The notes: a model not told the origin generated them from the letters alone. 64,000 nt of DNA from Bettongia penicillata ogilbyi (GCA_023548195.1 JAJHZJ010000808.1:4011182-4075181); one strand, 5' to 3'. Counted from the first letter of the stretch, positions 10,893 to 20,961 are shown. Made by a program: numbers and translations.

Positions 10893-11912
10893 ATGCCCCA
10901 AAAAGGGGGAAAAAAATAAGACCATAGAAAGTTACTTTCTTGGTGGACAAGTATCTCTTTCCATCCTTTCAGATGAGGAAGAACAATATTGTCAGAGGAA
11001 ATCAAGGCTTCTGCCTCCAGTACCTCCAAGATGAATATGAAATGGGCTCAGGCCATAGAAGACCTTGAAAGGCAAGTCAGCAGCTTGCTGAGGGAGAACC
11101 AAAAAAATGCTGAGGAAAATAATACCTTTAAAAATAGGTTAACTCAATTGCCAAAGAGGTCCAAAAAGCCAATGAGGAGAAAGAGGCTTTAAAAAGCAGA
11201 ATCAGCCAAATGAAAAGGAGGTTCAAAAGCTCACTGAGCAAAACAGTTCTTTAAAAATGGGGATGGAGTTCAGGGAAGGTAATGACCACATGGTAAACCA
11301 AGAAGTTACAAAACAAAACAAAAAGAATGAAAAAATAGAAGATAATGTGAAACATCTCATTGGAAAAACAACTGACCTGGAAAATAGATCCAGGAGAAAC
11401 AATTTAAAAATTATGGGACTACCTGAAAGCCATGATCATAAAAAGAGTCTAGACATTATCTTTCATGAAACTATCAAGGAAAACTGCCCTGATACTCTAG
11501 AACCAGAGGACAAAATAAATATTGAAAGAATCCATCAATTACCTCCTGAAAGAGACTCAAAAAGAGAAACTTCTAGGAATATTGTGGCCAAATTTCAGAG
11601 TTCCTAGGTCAAGGAGAAAATATTGCGAGTAGCTAGAAAGAAGCAATTCAAGTCTTGTGGAAATACAATCAGGCTAACACAGGATGTGGCAGCTTCTACA
11701 TTAAAGGATTGAAGGGCTTGGAATAGGATATTCCAGAAGTCAAAGGAACTGGAATTAAAACCAAGAATCCAATAGAAACCAAAACTCCATATAATACTTC
11801 AAGGGAAAAGTGGTCTTTCAATGATATAGAGGACTTTCAAGCACTCCTGATGAAAAGACCAGAACTGAAGAGAAAATTTGACTTTCAAACACAAGAATCA
11901 AGAGAAGCATGA
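10893..11912 (+). pseudogene. ORF1 of half-L1 copy A, degraded
   Basis: The start is placed by alignment to copy B ('aaatgcccc' context). Readable parts are a heptad-rich, K/E/Q-rich coiled coil (from about 11030), an RRM-like stretch with 'NLKIMGLPESHD' (about 11402-11437) and a C-terminal-domain stretch with 'RNIVAKFQ' (about 11575-11598). At least two frameshifts (near 11190-11260 and 11600) and stops break it. Part of the coiled coil present in copy B is missing. It looks older than copy B. Confidence 0.8.
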
Positions 11913-12037
11913 AAAGGTAAACAGGAAAGAGAAATCATAAAAGACTTTCTAAAGCTGAACTATTTACATTCCTACATGGAAAGATAATATTTGTAACTCT
12001 TGAGACTTTTCTCAGTATTTGGGTAGGTGGAGGGACA

Positions 12038-12040
<3 letters not shown>

Positions 12041-12106
<66 letters not shown>
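12041..12106. repeat. (CA)n in half-L1 copy A 3' UTR
   Basis: Nearly perfect CA repeat with one TA interruption. It lies about 130 bases after ORF1, right after 'gggtaggtggagggacaata'. Copy B has a CA-rich tract at the same relative place. Confidence 0.95.
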
Positions 12107-12110
<4 letters not shown>

Positions 12111-12945
12111 CAGAGAGTACAGATTGAATTGAATAAGAAGAGATGATATCCATAAAAAAATTAAATTAAATTAAGGGGTGAGAGAGGAAAATATTGGAAG
12201 GATAAATGGAATGGGGCAAACTATCACTCATAAAAGAGACAAGAAAAAGCTTTTTCAATGGCAGGGAAAAGGGGGAAGGTGAGAGGGGAAAAGGAAAGTT
12301 TACCCTCATCATATTTGGCTTAAGGAGGGAATAAAATGCTCACTAAATTTGGTATGAAAATCTATCTTACACTACAGGAAAGTAGGAGAAAAGGGGATAA
12401 GGGGTGTTGGGGGAGATACAAGGAAGGGCAAATGGGAGAAAGGAGTAACTAAAAGTAAACACTTTTGGGAAAGGACAAGATCAAATGAGAGAATAGAAAA
12501 AAGGAGGGTCAGGGTAGGATGGAGAGCAATTTAATTAGTCTTATACAACATGACTATTATGGAAATATTTTGCAAAATGAAACATATATAGCCTGTATTG
12601 AATTGATTTCCTTCTCAGTGGGGATGGATAGGTAAAGAAGGAGGGAGAGAAGTTAGAATTCAAACTATTAGAAACGAATGTTGAGAATTGTTGCATATCA
12701 CTGGGGAAATAAGAAATACAGGTAATGGAGTATAGAAACTTATCTTACCCTACAAGAAAAGAGAGAAGATATGGATAAGGGAAGGGTGGAGTATAATAGA
12801 AAGGACAGTACATTGAGGGAAGGGGTAATCAGAATGCAAGGTGTTATGGGGTAGGGAGAGGGGAGAGATGGGGAGAAAAATTGGAACTCAAAATTTTGTG
12901 GAAATGAATGTTCAAATCTAAAGATAAATAAATAAAACTACTTAA

Positions 12946-13284
12946 AAAATTCATCAGGAAGAACAAAAGTTCCAGAATATCAAGGGAACTAACGAAAAGA
13001 GATGCTAGGGAAGGTAACCTAGCCCTACCAGATCTCAAATTCTATTATAAAGCAGCAATCATCAAAACCACTTGGTACTGGCTAAGAAATAGAGGGGTAG
13101 ACCAGTGGAATAGGTTAGGTACTCAAGACACAGTAGTCAATGAATATAGCAATCTGTTTGATAACCCCAAGAACCCCAGCTTCTGGGATAAGAACTCACT
13201 GTTTGACAAAAATTGCTGGGAAAACTGAATGATAGTGTGGTGGAAACTGGGTATAAGCCAATGCCTGACAAGAATAAAGATCAA
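12946..13284 (+). pseudogene. LINE-1 ORF2, segment 2
   Basis: Continues the ORF2 of 9231-10217 after the first half-L1. The translation includes 'ALPDLKFYYKAAIIKTTWYW' (13020-13079) and 'NPKNPSFWDKNSLFDKNCW' (about 13163-13220), matching the post-RT thumb region of L1 ORF2. It ends in the second target duplication 'aagaataaagatcaa' (13270-13284). Confidence 0.85.
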
Positions 13285-13937
13285 GAGGGGAGGAGCCAAG
13301 ATGGCAGAGTAGAAAGACTCACGTATGCTACCTCCGAACCCATAGTTCATAAATTTCCTGTAAAAAGAACTCCCCATAAATTCTGGAGCAGTGCAAGCCA
13401 CGCAGCAATGCAGTGGAGGAGATTTCCATTCCAGAGAGACCTGAAAAACCGACCCCAAAGGTCTGTTGTGCGCCGGACAGCGGAGCCCAACCCTGCCCGG
13501 CCCTGGCGCAGCCCCAGAGGAACAAATCTGAGCAGGCTTCAGGGACGGAACCTCCGGAGGCTGCGAAGGTCCTTCCACCCACAGTCGCTACAGGTCAGTG
13601 AGAGAGACTTCTGGGCTGGCTGAGAGGGGAGCAGGGTGTCTCCATGACTCAGGCCCCCTCGGGAGGTAGTGGCAGCCCGGGACTCCCAGAGCAGACAGGA
13701 GCTCTGCTCCATTACTGAAGGTCTCCACATAAACCCCCTGAGGGAACTGAGCCTGGGAGGTAGCCTTGCCCCCACCTGAGTACCAGAACTTAAGCTCACC
13801 TTGAATAGCAGTTGCACCCACCACTGAAAACCCTGAGGCTGGGGAGTAGCATTTGAATCTCAGACCCCAAGCACTAGCTGGGCAGATCTAGGTGGGGGTG
13901 GAGAGGAATCTCAGAAGTCAAGTAACTGGCTGGGAAA
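13285..13937 (+). promoter_or_regulatory. 5' UTR and probable internal promoter of half-L1 copy B
   Basis: Starts at the target duplication, so its first base marks the transcription start of the inserted RNA. 'ccaagatggc' sits about 10 bases in, the position and form of a YY1-type site known to set L1 start sites. The segment has more CpG than anything around it (for example 13440-13580). Function is inferred from L1 biology. Confidence 0.55.
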
Positions 13938-15027
13938 ATGCCCAGAAAAGGGAAGAAAAATAAGACCAAAGAAGGCTACTTTCTTGGGGAACAGGTGTTT
14001 CCACCTTGCATTTCTGATGAGGAAGTACAATGCTTACCATCAGGGAAAGACATAGAAGCCAAGGCCTCTGTATCCCAAACATCCAAAATATATATCCAAT
14101 GGGCTCAGGGTATGGAAGAGCTCAAAAAGGATTTTGAAAATCAAGTTAGACAGGTGGAGGAAAAACTGGGAAGAGAAATGAGAGAGATGCAAGAAAAGCA
14201 GGAAAAATGGGTCAATACCCTGCTAAAGCAGACCCAAAAAAATGCTGAAGAAAATAACACCTTGAAAAATAGGATAACTCAGTTGGCAAAAGAGGTTCAA
14301 AAAGCCAAAGAGGAGAAGACTGCTTTCAAAAGCAGAATGAGCCAAATGGAAAAAGAGGTTCAAAAGCTCACTGAAGAAAATAGTTCTCTCAAAATTAGAA
14401 TGGAACAGATGGAAGCTAATGACTTTCTGAGAAACCAAGAAATCACCAAACAAAACCAAAAGAATGAAAAAAATGGAAGAGAGTGTGAAATATCTCATTG
14501 GAAAAACAACTGACCTGGAAAATAGATCCAGGAGAGACAATTTAAAAATTATGGGACTACCTGAAAGCCATGATCAAAAAAAGAGCCTAGACATCATCTT
14601 TCATGAAATTATCAAGAAAAACTGCCCTGAGATTCTAGAATCAGAGGGCAAAATAAGTATTGAAGGAATCCATCGATCACCGCCTGAAAGAGATCCAAAA
14701 AGAGAAACTCCTAGGAACATTGTGGCCAAATTCCAGAATTCCCAGGTCAAGGAGAAAATATTGCAAGCAGCTAGAAAGAAACAATTCCAGTATTGTGGAA
14801 ATACAATCAGGATAACTCAAGATCTAGCAGCTTCTACATTAAGGGATCGAAGGGCATGGAATAGGATATTCCAGAAGTCAAAGGAACTAGGACTCAAACC
14901 AAGAATCACCTACCCAGCAAAACTGAGTATAATACTTCAGGGGAAAATATGGTCTTTCAATGAAATAGAGGACTTCCAAGCATTCTTGATGAAAAAACCA
15001 GAGCTGAAAAAAAAATTTGACTTTTAA
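13938..15027 (+). pseudogene. L1 ORF1-type RNA-binding protein, one frameshift
   Basis: Two overlapping open stretches (13938-14513 and 14464-15027) join into an ORF1 of about 362 codons if one base is removed. The seven-A run at 14467-14473 has six As in copy A, so a single A insertion explains the break. Domains: basic N-terminus 'MPRKGKKNKTKEG', a long K/E/Q coiled coil with repeated 'EVQK' and 'ENNTLKNR' heptads (residues about 50-180) for trimerisation, an RRM with 'RRDNLKIMGLPESHD', and a C-terminal domain with 'RNIVAKFQNSQVKEKIL' and 'RITYPAKLS'. By homology it would coat L1 RNA as a nucleic-acid chaperone. The start is the first ATG after the 5' UTR and matches copy A. Confidence 0.9.
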
Positions 15028-15174
15028 ACACAAGAATGAGAAGAAGCATGAAAAAGTAAACAGCAAAGAGAAATCATAAGGGACTTACCAAAGGTGAACT
15101 GTTTACATTCCTACATGGAAAGACAATATTTGTAACTCTTAAAACTTTTCAGTATCTGGGTAGTTGGTAGGACC

Positions 15175-15262
15175 GCACACGCACACACACACATACACAC
15201 ACTCACACACACACATGTACATGTGTGCACACACATACACATACACACATGCACGCACATAC
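15175..15262. repeat. CA-rich tract in half-L1 copy B 3' UTR
   Basis: Imperfect CA/CATA/CACG repeat about 150 bases after ORF1, matching the position of the tract in copy A but more interrupted. Confidence 0.9.
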
Positions 15263-16097
15263 AGGGACAGAGAGCACAGAGTGAATTGAATAGGATAGGA
15301 CAATATCTTAAAAGAAATTAAGGTAAACGGTGAGAGAGAAATGTAGTGGGAAGAGAGAGGGTGAAATGGAATGGGATAAATTATATCTCATTCAAGAGGC
15401 AAGCAGGAGACTTTTTAGTGGAGGGAAAAAGAGAAGAACTGAGGAAAAAACAAGAAGTTTACCCTCATCACATTTGACTAAAGGAAGGAATAAAATGCAC
15501 ACTCATTTTGGTATGAAAACCTATCTTACAATACAGGAAAGTGGGGGAGAAGGAGATAAACGGGGGGGGGGATGATGGAAGGGAGGGCAATGGGAGGAGG
15601 GAGCAATTTGAAGTCAACACTCGGGAAGGGACAGGATCAAAAGACAGAATAGAAACAATGGGGGGCAGGATAGGATGGAGGGAAATACAGTTAGTCTTAC
15701 ACAACACGACTATTATGGAAGTCATTTGCAAAACTACACAGATATGGCCTATATTGAATAGCCTGCCTTCTCAAAGGGAATGGGTGGGGAGGGAGGGATG
15801 GGGAGAATTTGGAGCTCAAAGTTTTAGGAACAATTGTTTAGTATTGTTCTTAGTACCAGGAAATAAGAAATACAGTTAATGGGGAATAGAAAGTCATCTG
15901 GCCCTACAGGACAAAAGAGAAGAATGGGGACAAGAGAAGGGAGGGATGATAGAAGAGAGAGCAGATTGGTGATAGGGAAAATTAGAATACTTGGTGTATT
16001 GGGGTGAGGGGAGGGGATAAAAGGGGAGAAAATTTGGAACCCAAAATTTTGTGAAAATGAATGTAAAAAGTCAAATAAATAAATTTATATTAAAAAA

Positions 16098-17067
16098 AAG
16101 AATAAAGATCAAATGGATACATGATGTAGGTATTAAGACTGATACCATAAACAAATTAGGGGAGCAAGGAATATTGTATTTGTCAGATTTATGGAGCATG
16201 GAGAAATTTATGCCCAAATGAGATAGAAAACAAAATGAAGTACAAAATGGAAAATTTTGATTACATTAAATTTAAAAGTTTCTGCACAAACAAACCCAAC
16301 GCAACGAAGATTAGAAGGGAAGCAGAAAACTGGGAAAGAATTTTTGCAACTAATGTCTGTGATGAAGGCCTAATTTCTAAAATATACAGAGAACTGAGTC
16401 AAATGTAAAAGAATATAAGTCATTCCCTAATTGATAAATGGTCAAAGGATATGAACAGGGAGTTTTCAGAGGAAGAAATTAAAGTTATCTATAGTCAAAT
16501 GAAAAAATACTCTAAATCACTCTTGATTAGAGAGATGCAAATCAAAACAGCTCTGAGGTACCACATCACACCTATCAGATTGGCCAATATGACAAAACAG
16601 GAAGATGTTAAATGTTGGGGAAGATGCTGGAGAGAGTTGAAACACCAATTCGAGGCTGGTGGAGCTGTGAGCTGATCCAACAGTTCTGGAGAGCAATTTG
16701 GAACTATGACCAAAGGACTACAAAAATATGCATGCCCTTTGACCTAGCAACACCACTTTTAGGACCACATCCCAAAGAGATCATAGAAATGGGAAAGGGT
16801 CCCACATGTACAAAAATATTTATAGCAGCTCTCTTTGTGGTGGCCAAGAACTGGAAATCGAGGGGATGCCCATCAATTGGAGAATGGCTGAACAAGTTGT
16901 GGTATATGAATGAAGTGGAATATTATTGTACTATAAGAAATGATGAACAGGAAATCTTCATAGAGGCTTGGAAGGAGTTATGTGAACCGATGCTGAGTGA
17001 AGTGAGAAGAACCAGGAGAACTTTGTACACAGTAACAATCATAGTGTGCAAGGAATTTTTCTGGTAG
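16098..17067 (+). pseudogene. LINE-1 ORF2, C-terminal segment 3
   Basis: Resumes ORF2 after half-L1 B. Open stretches at 16451-16675 and 16612-17067 overlap in different frames. They contain 'REMQIKTALRYHITPIRLA', a 'CWGRCW' zinc-knuckle-like cysteine pair, 'IWNYDQRTTKICMPFDLATP', 'MFIAAL'-like 'IFIAALFVVAKNWKS', 'CPSIGEWLNKLWYM' and the terminal 'VCKEFFW'. This is the L1 ORF2 C-terminus ending at its own stop (17065-17067), with at least one frameshift. Confidence 0.88.
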
Positions 17068-17656
17068 ACTTAGCCCTTCACAGCAATGCAAGGACCTAAA
17101 AATTTTCCAATGGACCCTTGAGGCAAAATGCCTTCTACATCCAGAGAAAGAACTATGGAATTGGATTGCAGAATGCAGTAGACCATTTTCCCTTGTGTTT
17201 TGTTTTGTTTTGTTTTCATGGTTTCTCCCATTCATTTTAATTCTTCTATGCAACATGACTAAGGGGAAAATATATGAGTAGGACCTATATAAGATTACCT
17301 ATCATTTCGTGGAGGGAGGGGGGAAAGAGGGGAAAAGGAGGAGGAGAAAGGGAGGAAAAATCTAAGCTATATGGAAGTGATTGTAAAAAGCTGAAAACAA
17401 TTAATTAATAAAAAATATAAATTAATTAAAAATATTCTTAGAAAAAAAAAAATGTTTAAAAATAAATAACGAACTCAAAAGAAAAAGGAAAAAATGTATT
17501 TAATAAGACTGTATGTGTACAACCTATATAAGATTGCATGCCATCTTGGGGAGGGAGGGAGTAAGGAAGTAGGAAGGAGGGGGGAAAATCTAAGATGTAT
17601 GGAAATGATTGTAGAAAACTGAAAACAAATAAATTAATTAATTTTTTAAAAAGAGA
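17068..17656 (+). repeat. LINE-1 3' UTR with a duplicated 3' end
   Basis: After the ORF2 stop comes a 3' UTR with 'tctcccattcattttaattc' and 'gcaacatgactaagg'. The terminal motif 'acctatataagatt...' through 'aactgaaaacaa' occurs twice: at about 17283-17402 and again at about 17522-17632. An A-rich spacer (17403-17490) separates them. Only the second copy meets the target duplication. Confidence 0.75.
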
Positions 17657-18250
17657 GAGAATTACCAGAAGAGCAGACTGGTTTTCAAAGAGGCCCAGGA
17701 ACTAGAAACTAACTTGTCAACATTTTATTGAATTTTGGAGAAAGTAAGGAAGTTTCAGGAAAAACATCAATTTTTTCTTCATGGATTACACTAAAGCCTT
17801 TGACTGCGTGGATCACAGCAAAATGTGACAAGTCCTCAAAGAGACAGGACTACCAAATCATCTTACTTGTCTCCTGAGGAATCAGGGAGCAGCAGTTAGA
17901 ACTGAACATGGAACCACTGATTGGTTTAAGATTGAAAAAGGGATACAATGAGACTGTATATTGTCATCTTATTTATTTAACTTGCATGCAGAATACATCA
18001 TGTGAAATGCCAGCCTAGATGACTCAAAAGCCAGAATTAAGTTTTCTGGGAGAAACAGCAACAATCTCAGATATATAGACAATACCCTCTGATGGCAGAA
18101 AGTGAAGAATTAAGAAGCCTCTTGATAAAGGTAAAATAGAAGAGTGTAAAAGTTGGCTTGAAACTTAACATTAAAACAAATGAACCTGAGATCATGGCAA
18201 CTGGTCCTATCACCTCCTGGAAAATAGAGGGAGAAGAAATGGAGTCAGTG
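17657..18250 (+). pseudogene. RTE (BovB-like) LINE, 3' segment of the RT ORF
   Basis: Continues the ORF broken at 9230, with the target duplication repeated at 17657-17672. RT landmarks: 'TGFQRGPGTRN' just after the junction, 'MDYTKAFDCVDH' at about 17782-17817, 'CILSS' near 17955 and an active-site box that reads Y-I-D-N near 18076-18090 where YADD is expected. The last recognisable motif is 'MATGPITSWKIEGEEMESV' near 18194-18250. Stops and frameshifts make it dead. The 3' end is lost near 18250. Confidence 0.8.
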
Positions 18251-18261
18251 TCTCTGTGAGA

Positions 18262-18520
18262 CTCTATGAGTTCTGCTTAAAATCCCATCTTACCCAACTG
18301 TACTCTTCAAATTTGTGGTATTTAGGCCTACATACATTTGTTTCCATGTCCTACTCATGCAGTGAGAACACACACGTCTCATTAATTCTCTGTCTCACTC
18401 CCTCCATTCCTTCAGCCTTATAGAATCTCCTGGGGTCTATTTTACTACTTGAAGTGTAGGAGTGCTCTGATGATGACATAATAAGCTTTAATAAATTCCT
18501 ACTGACTGGCTGGTTAGCGA
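18262..18520 (+). repeat. Unidentified repeat, copy 1
   Basis: 'tctgcttaaaatcccatctt' with following 'acccaactgtactctt' recurs with about 80% identity at 20028. A poly(A)-like AATAAA sits at about 18490. An LTR-like or DNA-transposon origin is possible. Confidence 0.4.
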
Positions 18521-19049
18521 TTAACTGTCACCTCTTGACTCTTTTCACACGTGCATCCATAAGCAGGCTGCATGATCAAAAGGTGTAGAAATTGAGTCTG
18601 TTTGTGATTTGTAGTATTCTGTTAGTTTTCTCAACTGAATGGAGTTGATTCCAATGAGAGCTGATGCTACACTGACACATAAAAGATCTAGGACAAACTA
18701 GGGTGAGGATATCTTTACTTTGTTGCCTTAGCAATATCTTCAAGCAATTTTAGTCACTTTGATATATCCCAGCTATGGTTACTTTTTGTCATACTATCCT
18801 CTAAAACCAAAGCCTACAAGAGACTATGTAGGTATTTTCTTTAAATATCTCTCTTAGGACGACTGGAATACAACAGTCACTTGTACATTGCTGCCTAGGA
18901 CAATAATGCCATCCACTGTCTCAATTTTTATAATCACATCTGTGAGTTCTAGGTACTAGAATATCTGTGGTATTCACAGGTATCTGTGAACCTAGGTAGA
19001 AAGAGCCAGTAGGAATCTCCAGTGAGTTCAGTGCCCGACTCACAGTTTT
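18521..19049. other. No recognisable content
   Basis: AT-rich, no open frame with a recognisable domain and no named repeat. Confidence 0.4.
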
Positions 19050-19495
19050 TCTTTTGAAGTACTCTACAGCCTGGCCCCTTCCTACTTTCCCAGTCTTATG
19101 CATTATTCCCCTCTCTAGTCTCAGCAACCCAGTGACACACCAGCCTTCTTCCTGTTCCTTAAACAGAACAATCCATGTCTCAGCTCTTTCCATTTTCTCT
19201 GGTTGTCCCTCATACTGGGAATGTTCTCCCTCCTGGCTTCCCTGGCTTCCTTCAAGTCCGGTACAAATTCTTACCATCTACAGGAAGCCTTTATCAATTC
19301 CTCTTTATCTTCATGTCTTCTCTCTTTCAATTATTTCCTATTTTTCCCATATATAGGTTGTTTGTACATATTTCTTCGTTTACTATCTCCCTCATAGGCT
19401 TCTTGAGAGCAGGGCCTTTCTTTTGCTTTTTTTTGTATTCCCAGCATTTAGCACATGTGGTGCCTGGCACATAGTTGGAAATTAATAAATGTTTT
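19050..19495 (+). mobile_element. L2 LINE fragment, ORF C-terminus and 3' end
   Basis: Shows 'ctctacagcctggccccttc', 'ctgggaatgttctccctcct', 'ccttcaagtccggtacaaat' and the end 'ggtgcctggcacatagttgg'/'aataaatg'. The open frames at 19054-19474 are remnants of the L2 ORF, not a host gene. Confidence 0.8.
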
Positions 19496-19499
19496 TTAA

Positions 19500-19692
19500 T
19501 TACTAATCTTTCTTCTGCTACTTCCTATTTATCTCATACATAACTTGTTTGTATATATTTTTCACTTGTTTTCTTCCTCCATGAGATTTTGAATGTTTTG
19601 AGGGTAGGGATTATTTTTTGTTTTTTCTTTGAATTCCCAGCACTTAGCACAGGGCCTGGCACCTAGTAGGTGCTTAAAGAATGCTTACTGAC
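19500..19692 (+). mobile_element. Second L2 3' end in tandem
   Basis: A separate L2 terminus: 'gttttgagggtagggattat', 'agcacttagcacagggcctg' and 'tagtaggtgcttaaagaatg'. It directly follows another L2 end, so these are independent insertions or a duplication. Confidence 0.75.
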
Positions 19693-19974
19693 TAAGCTTC
19701 CATTCTCCTCTCAAGTGAATTTAACATGCACATTTTTTTTTATGCCACTACAACAGAAATTGAGTCTGCCTCTTGGTCTTCTCCAGATTAATATCAATGA
19801 CGTGTGGTCTCCATTCTCTCAGGCCTGTATTTTTTTCATAGATGCAGGTACTTTCCCTAGTAATTTCCTTCAGAAGCTTGCTTCAATTTCAGCATCCTTT
19901 GAATCTTGTATCATTATTCCATGTTTTGATATGTGCTTCTGAAACATTTTTATATGGGGCTTCCTAGTGAGTAG

Positions 19975-20240
19975 TCCTCTGGAGTAAATCTATCTCTATT
20001 TTCCAACTCTTTGGAACTAGGTGGATTCTGCTTAAAGTCCCATCTTACTCAATTGTACTCTTATGAATTCATTTAATTTTAGGCCCACCTAAATTAGTTC
20101 CTGCCTGACTCCATCTTACATCTCAGGCTTTACTGAGTTCTACTAATTCCAGTAACAGAAAGTATCACAACTTTTCGGTCCCTCCCTCCAAGGTCCCATT
20201 AGACATCTTGTTTATCTCTTCACTGTCATTCACATTTCCT
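19975..20240 (+). repeat. Unidentified repeat, copy 2
   Basis: Shares 'ttctgcttaaagtcccatct' and 'tactcttatgaattcat' with copy 1 at 18.27 kb in the same order and orientation. Divergence is high. Confidence 0.4.
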
Positions 20241-20959
20241 CTTATACAGTCATATGTGTTATGTGTTTTCTTCTTTTGGTTCTGCTTTTTTCAATTTGCA
20301 TGGGAAAGAAGTTTTGGTTTGTTTTTTTTCACAGAAATATAGAAAGAGACCGCCATGCTTTTTTTTTTCAAACAGCATGAAAAAGTTATCTCATGACAAG
20401 AAGATATCAATGAAAATGTAATGAATGCTTTCTTGAGAGTGTGAACTATCACTGCCTAGAGTGCTACATTTTCTTTGACAAAGAATAAAAGGGAATGAGA
20501 CTGCATGAAGGAGTATGGAGCTGTGGATAGAGAGGAAGCCACAGAACAAAAGTGAAGTAAATACAGAAATTTTCTGTGGGCATAGAGTAATTATATCCAG
20601 TTATGTGGGATGAACCTAGAGTCCAGACTAACAGATTTTTTTTCCCTCCAGTGCTTAAAGAAGATAGTAGCAAAAACTTCAATTTTAATTGGTTAATTAA
20701 AAGTGAATTGGCAAGAAAGGACAGTGACACAAAGATTACATGAGAAGAGGAGCTAACCTTAGTTAAAAAAAGGAAGCCTGGCAAAATATAGAAAAATATT
20801 TGAATGATAGTTGCTCTAATTGAATAACTAGAAACCATACCTATAATTTACATATTGTATGTAAATTTTGTAAGAACGGAAGGGAGGTGGAGCTAAAGGG
20901 GAAGAGAGTGAGAGTGAAGTAAAAGTGAGAGACAAAAGAGCCAGAGACAGAGAAATCGT
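20241..20959. other. AT-rich unassigned sequence
   Basis: A 124-codon minus-strand open frame (20464-20838) is leucine/phenylalanine/serine-rich with no domain I recognise. AT-rich chance is the simplest reading. Confidence 0.35.
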
Positions 20960-20961
20960 TG

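Larger units (their letters stand above)
10218..12945 (+). mobile_element. Half-L1 (ORF1-only, HAL1-like) copy A
   Basis: Flanked by 'aaaattcatctgg' (10205-10217) and 'aaaattcatcagg' (12946-12958), a 13-bp target duplication with one mismatch. It opens with 'gagccaagatggcagag' (10224-10240), the marsupial L1 5' end. The order is a G/C-rich 5' UTR of about 670 bp, a broken ORF1 (10893-11912), then about 1 kb of purine-rich 3' UTR with a (CA)n tract and an A-rich tail. No endonuclease or RT sequence lies between ORF1 and the tail, so this is not a normal L1. At 2.73 kb it is close to copy B (2.81 kb). Confidence 0.85.
13285..16097 (+). mobile_element. Half-L1 (ORF1-only, HAL1-like) copy B
   Basis: Exact 15-bp target duplication 'aagaataaagatcaa' at 13270-13284 and 16098-16112. 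It starts 'gaggggaggagccaagatgg', has a 5' UTR of about 650 bp (13285-13937) that is GC- and CpG-richer than its surroundings, ORF1 (13938-15027), about 1.07 kb of purine-rich 3' UTR and an A-rich end with AATAAA-like words. No ORF2 is present. It is full length for its type and better preserved than copy A, only 339 bp away in the same host L1. It must use L1 ORF2 protein in trans. Confidence 0.9.
9231..17656 (+). mobile_element. 5'-truncated LINE-1, host of two nested half-L1s
   Basis: Bounded by an exact 16-bp target duplication (9215-9230 and 17657-17672) inside the RTE ORF. Removing the two inner elements leaves three L1 pieces (9231-10217, 12946-13284 and 16098-17656) that read in order from within the ORF2 RT domain to the ORF2 C-terminus and 3' UTR. 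The L1 starts inside the RT domain, so 5' UTR, ORF1 and endonuclease are missing. It must be younger than the RTE and older than both inner elements. Confidence 0.88.

Noticed and set aside
13123..13623. Frames of 136-151 codons on both strands at the half-L1 5' end
   Set aside because: They cross the L1/half-L1 junction and fall in the 5' UTR; no known protein.
16612..17067. 151-codon frame as an independent gene
   Set aside because: It is the C-terminal part of LINE-1 ORF2, ending in the family's 'EEFFW'-type terminus.
19054..19474. Three overlapping 64-100-codon frames
   Set aside because: All lie in L2 ORF remnant text.
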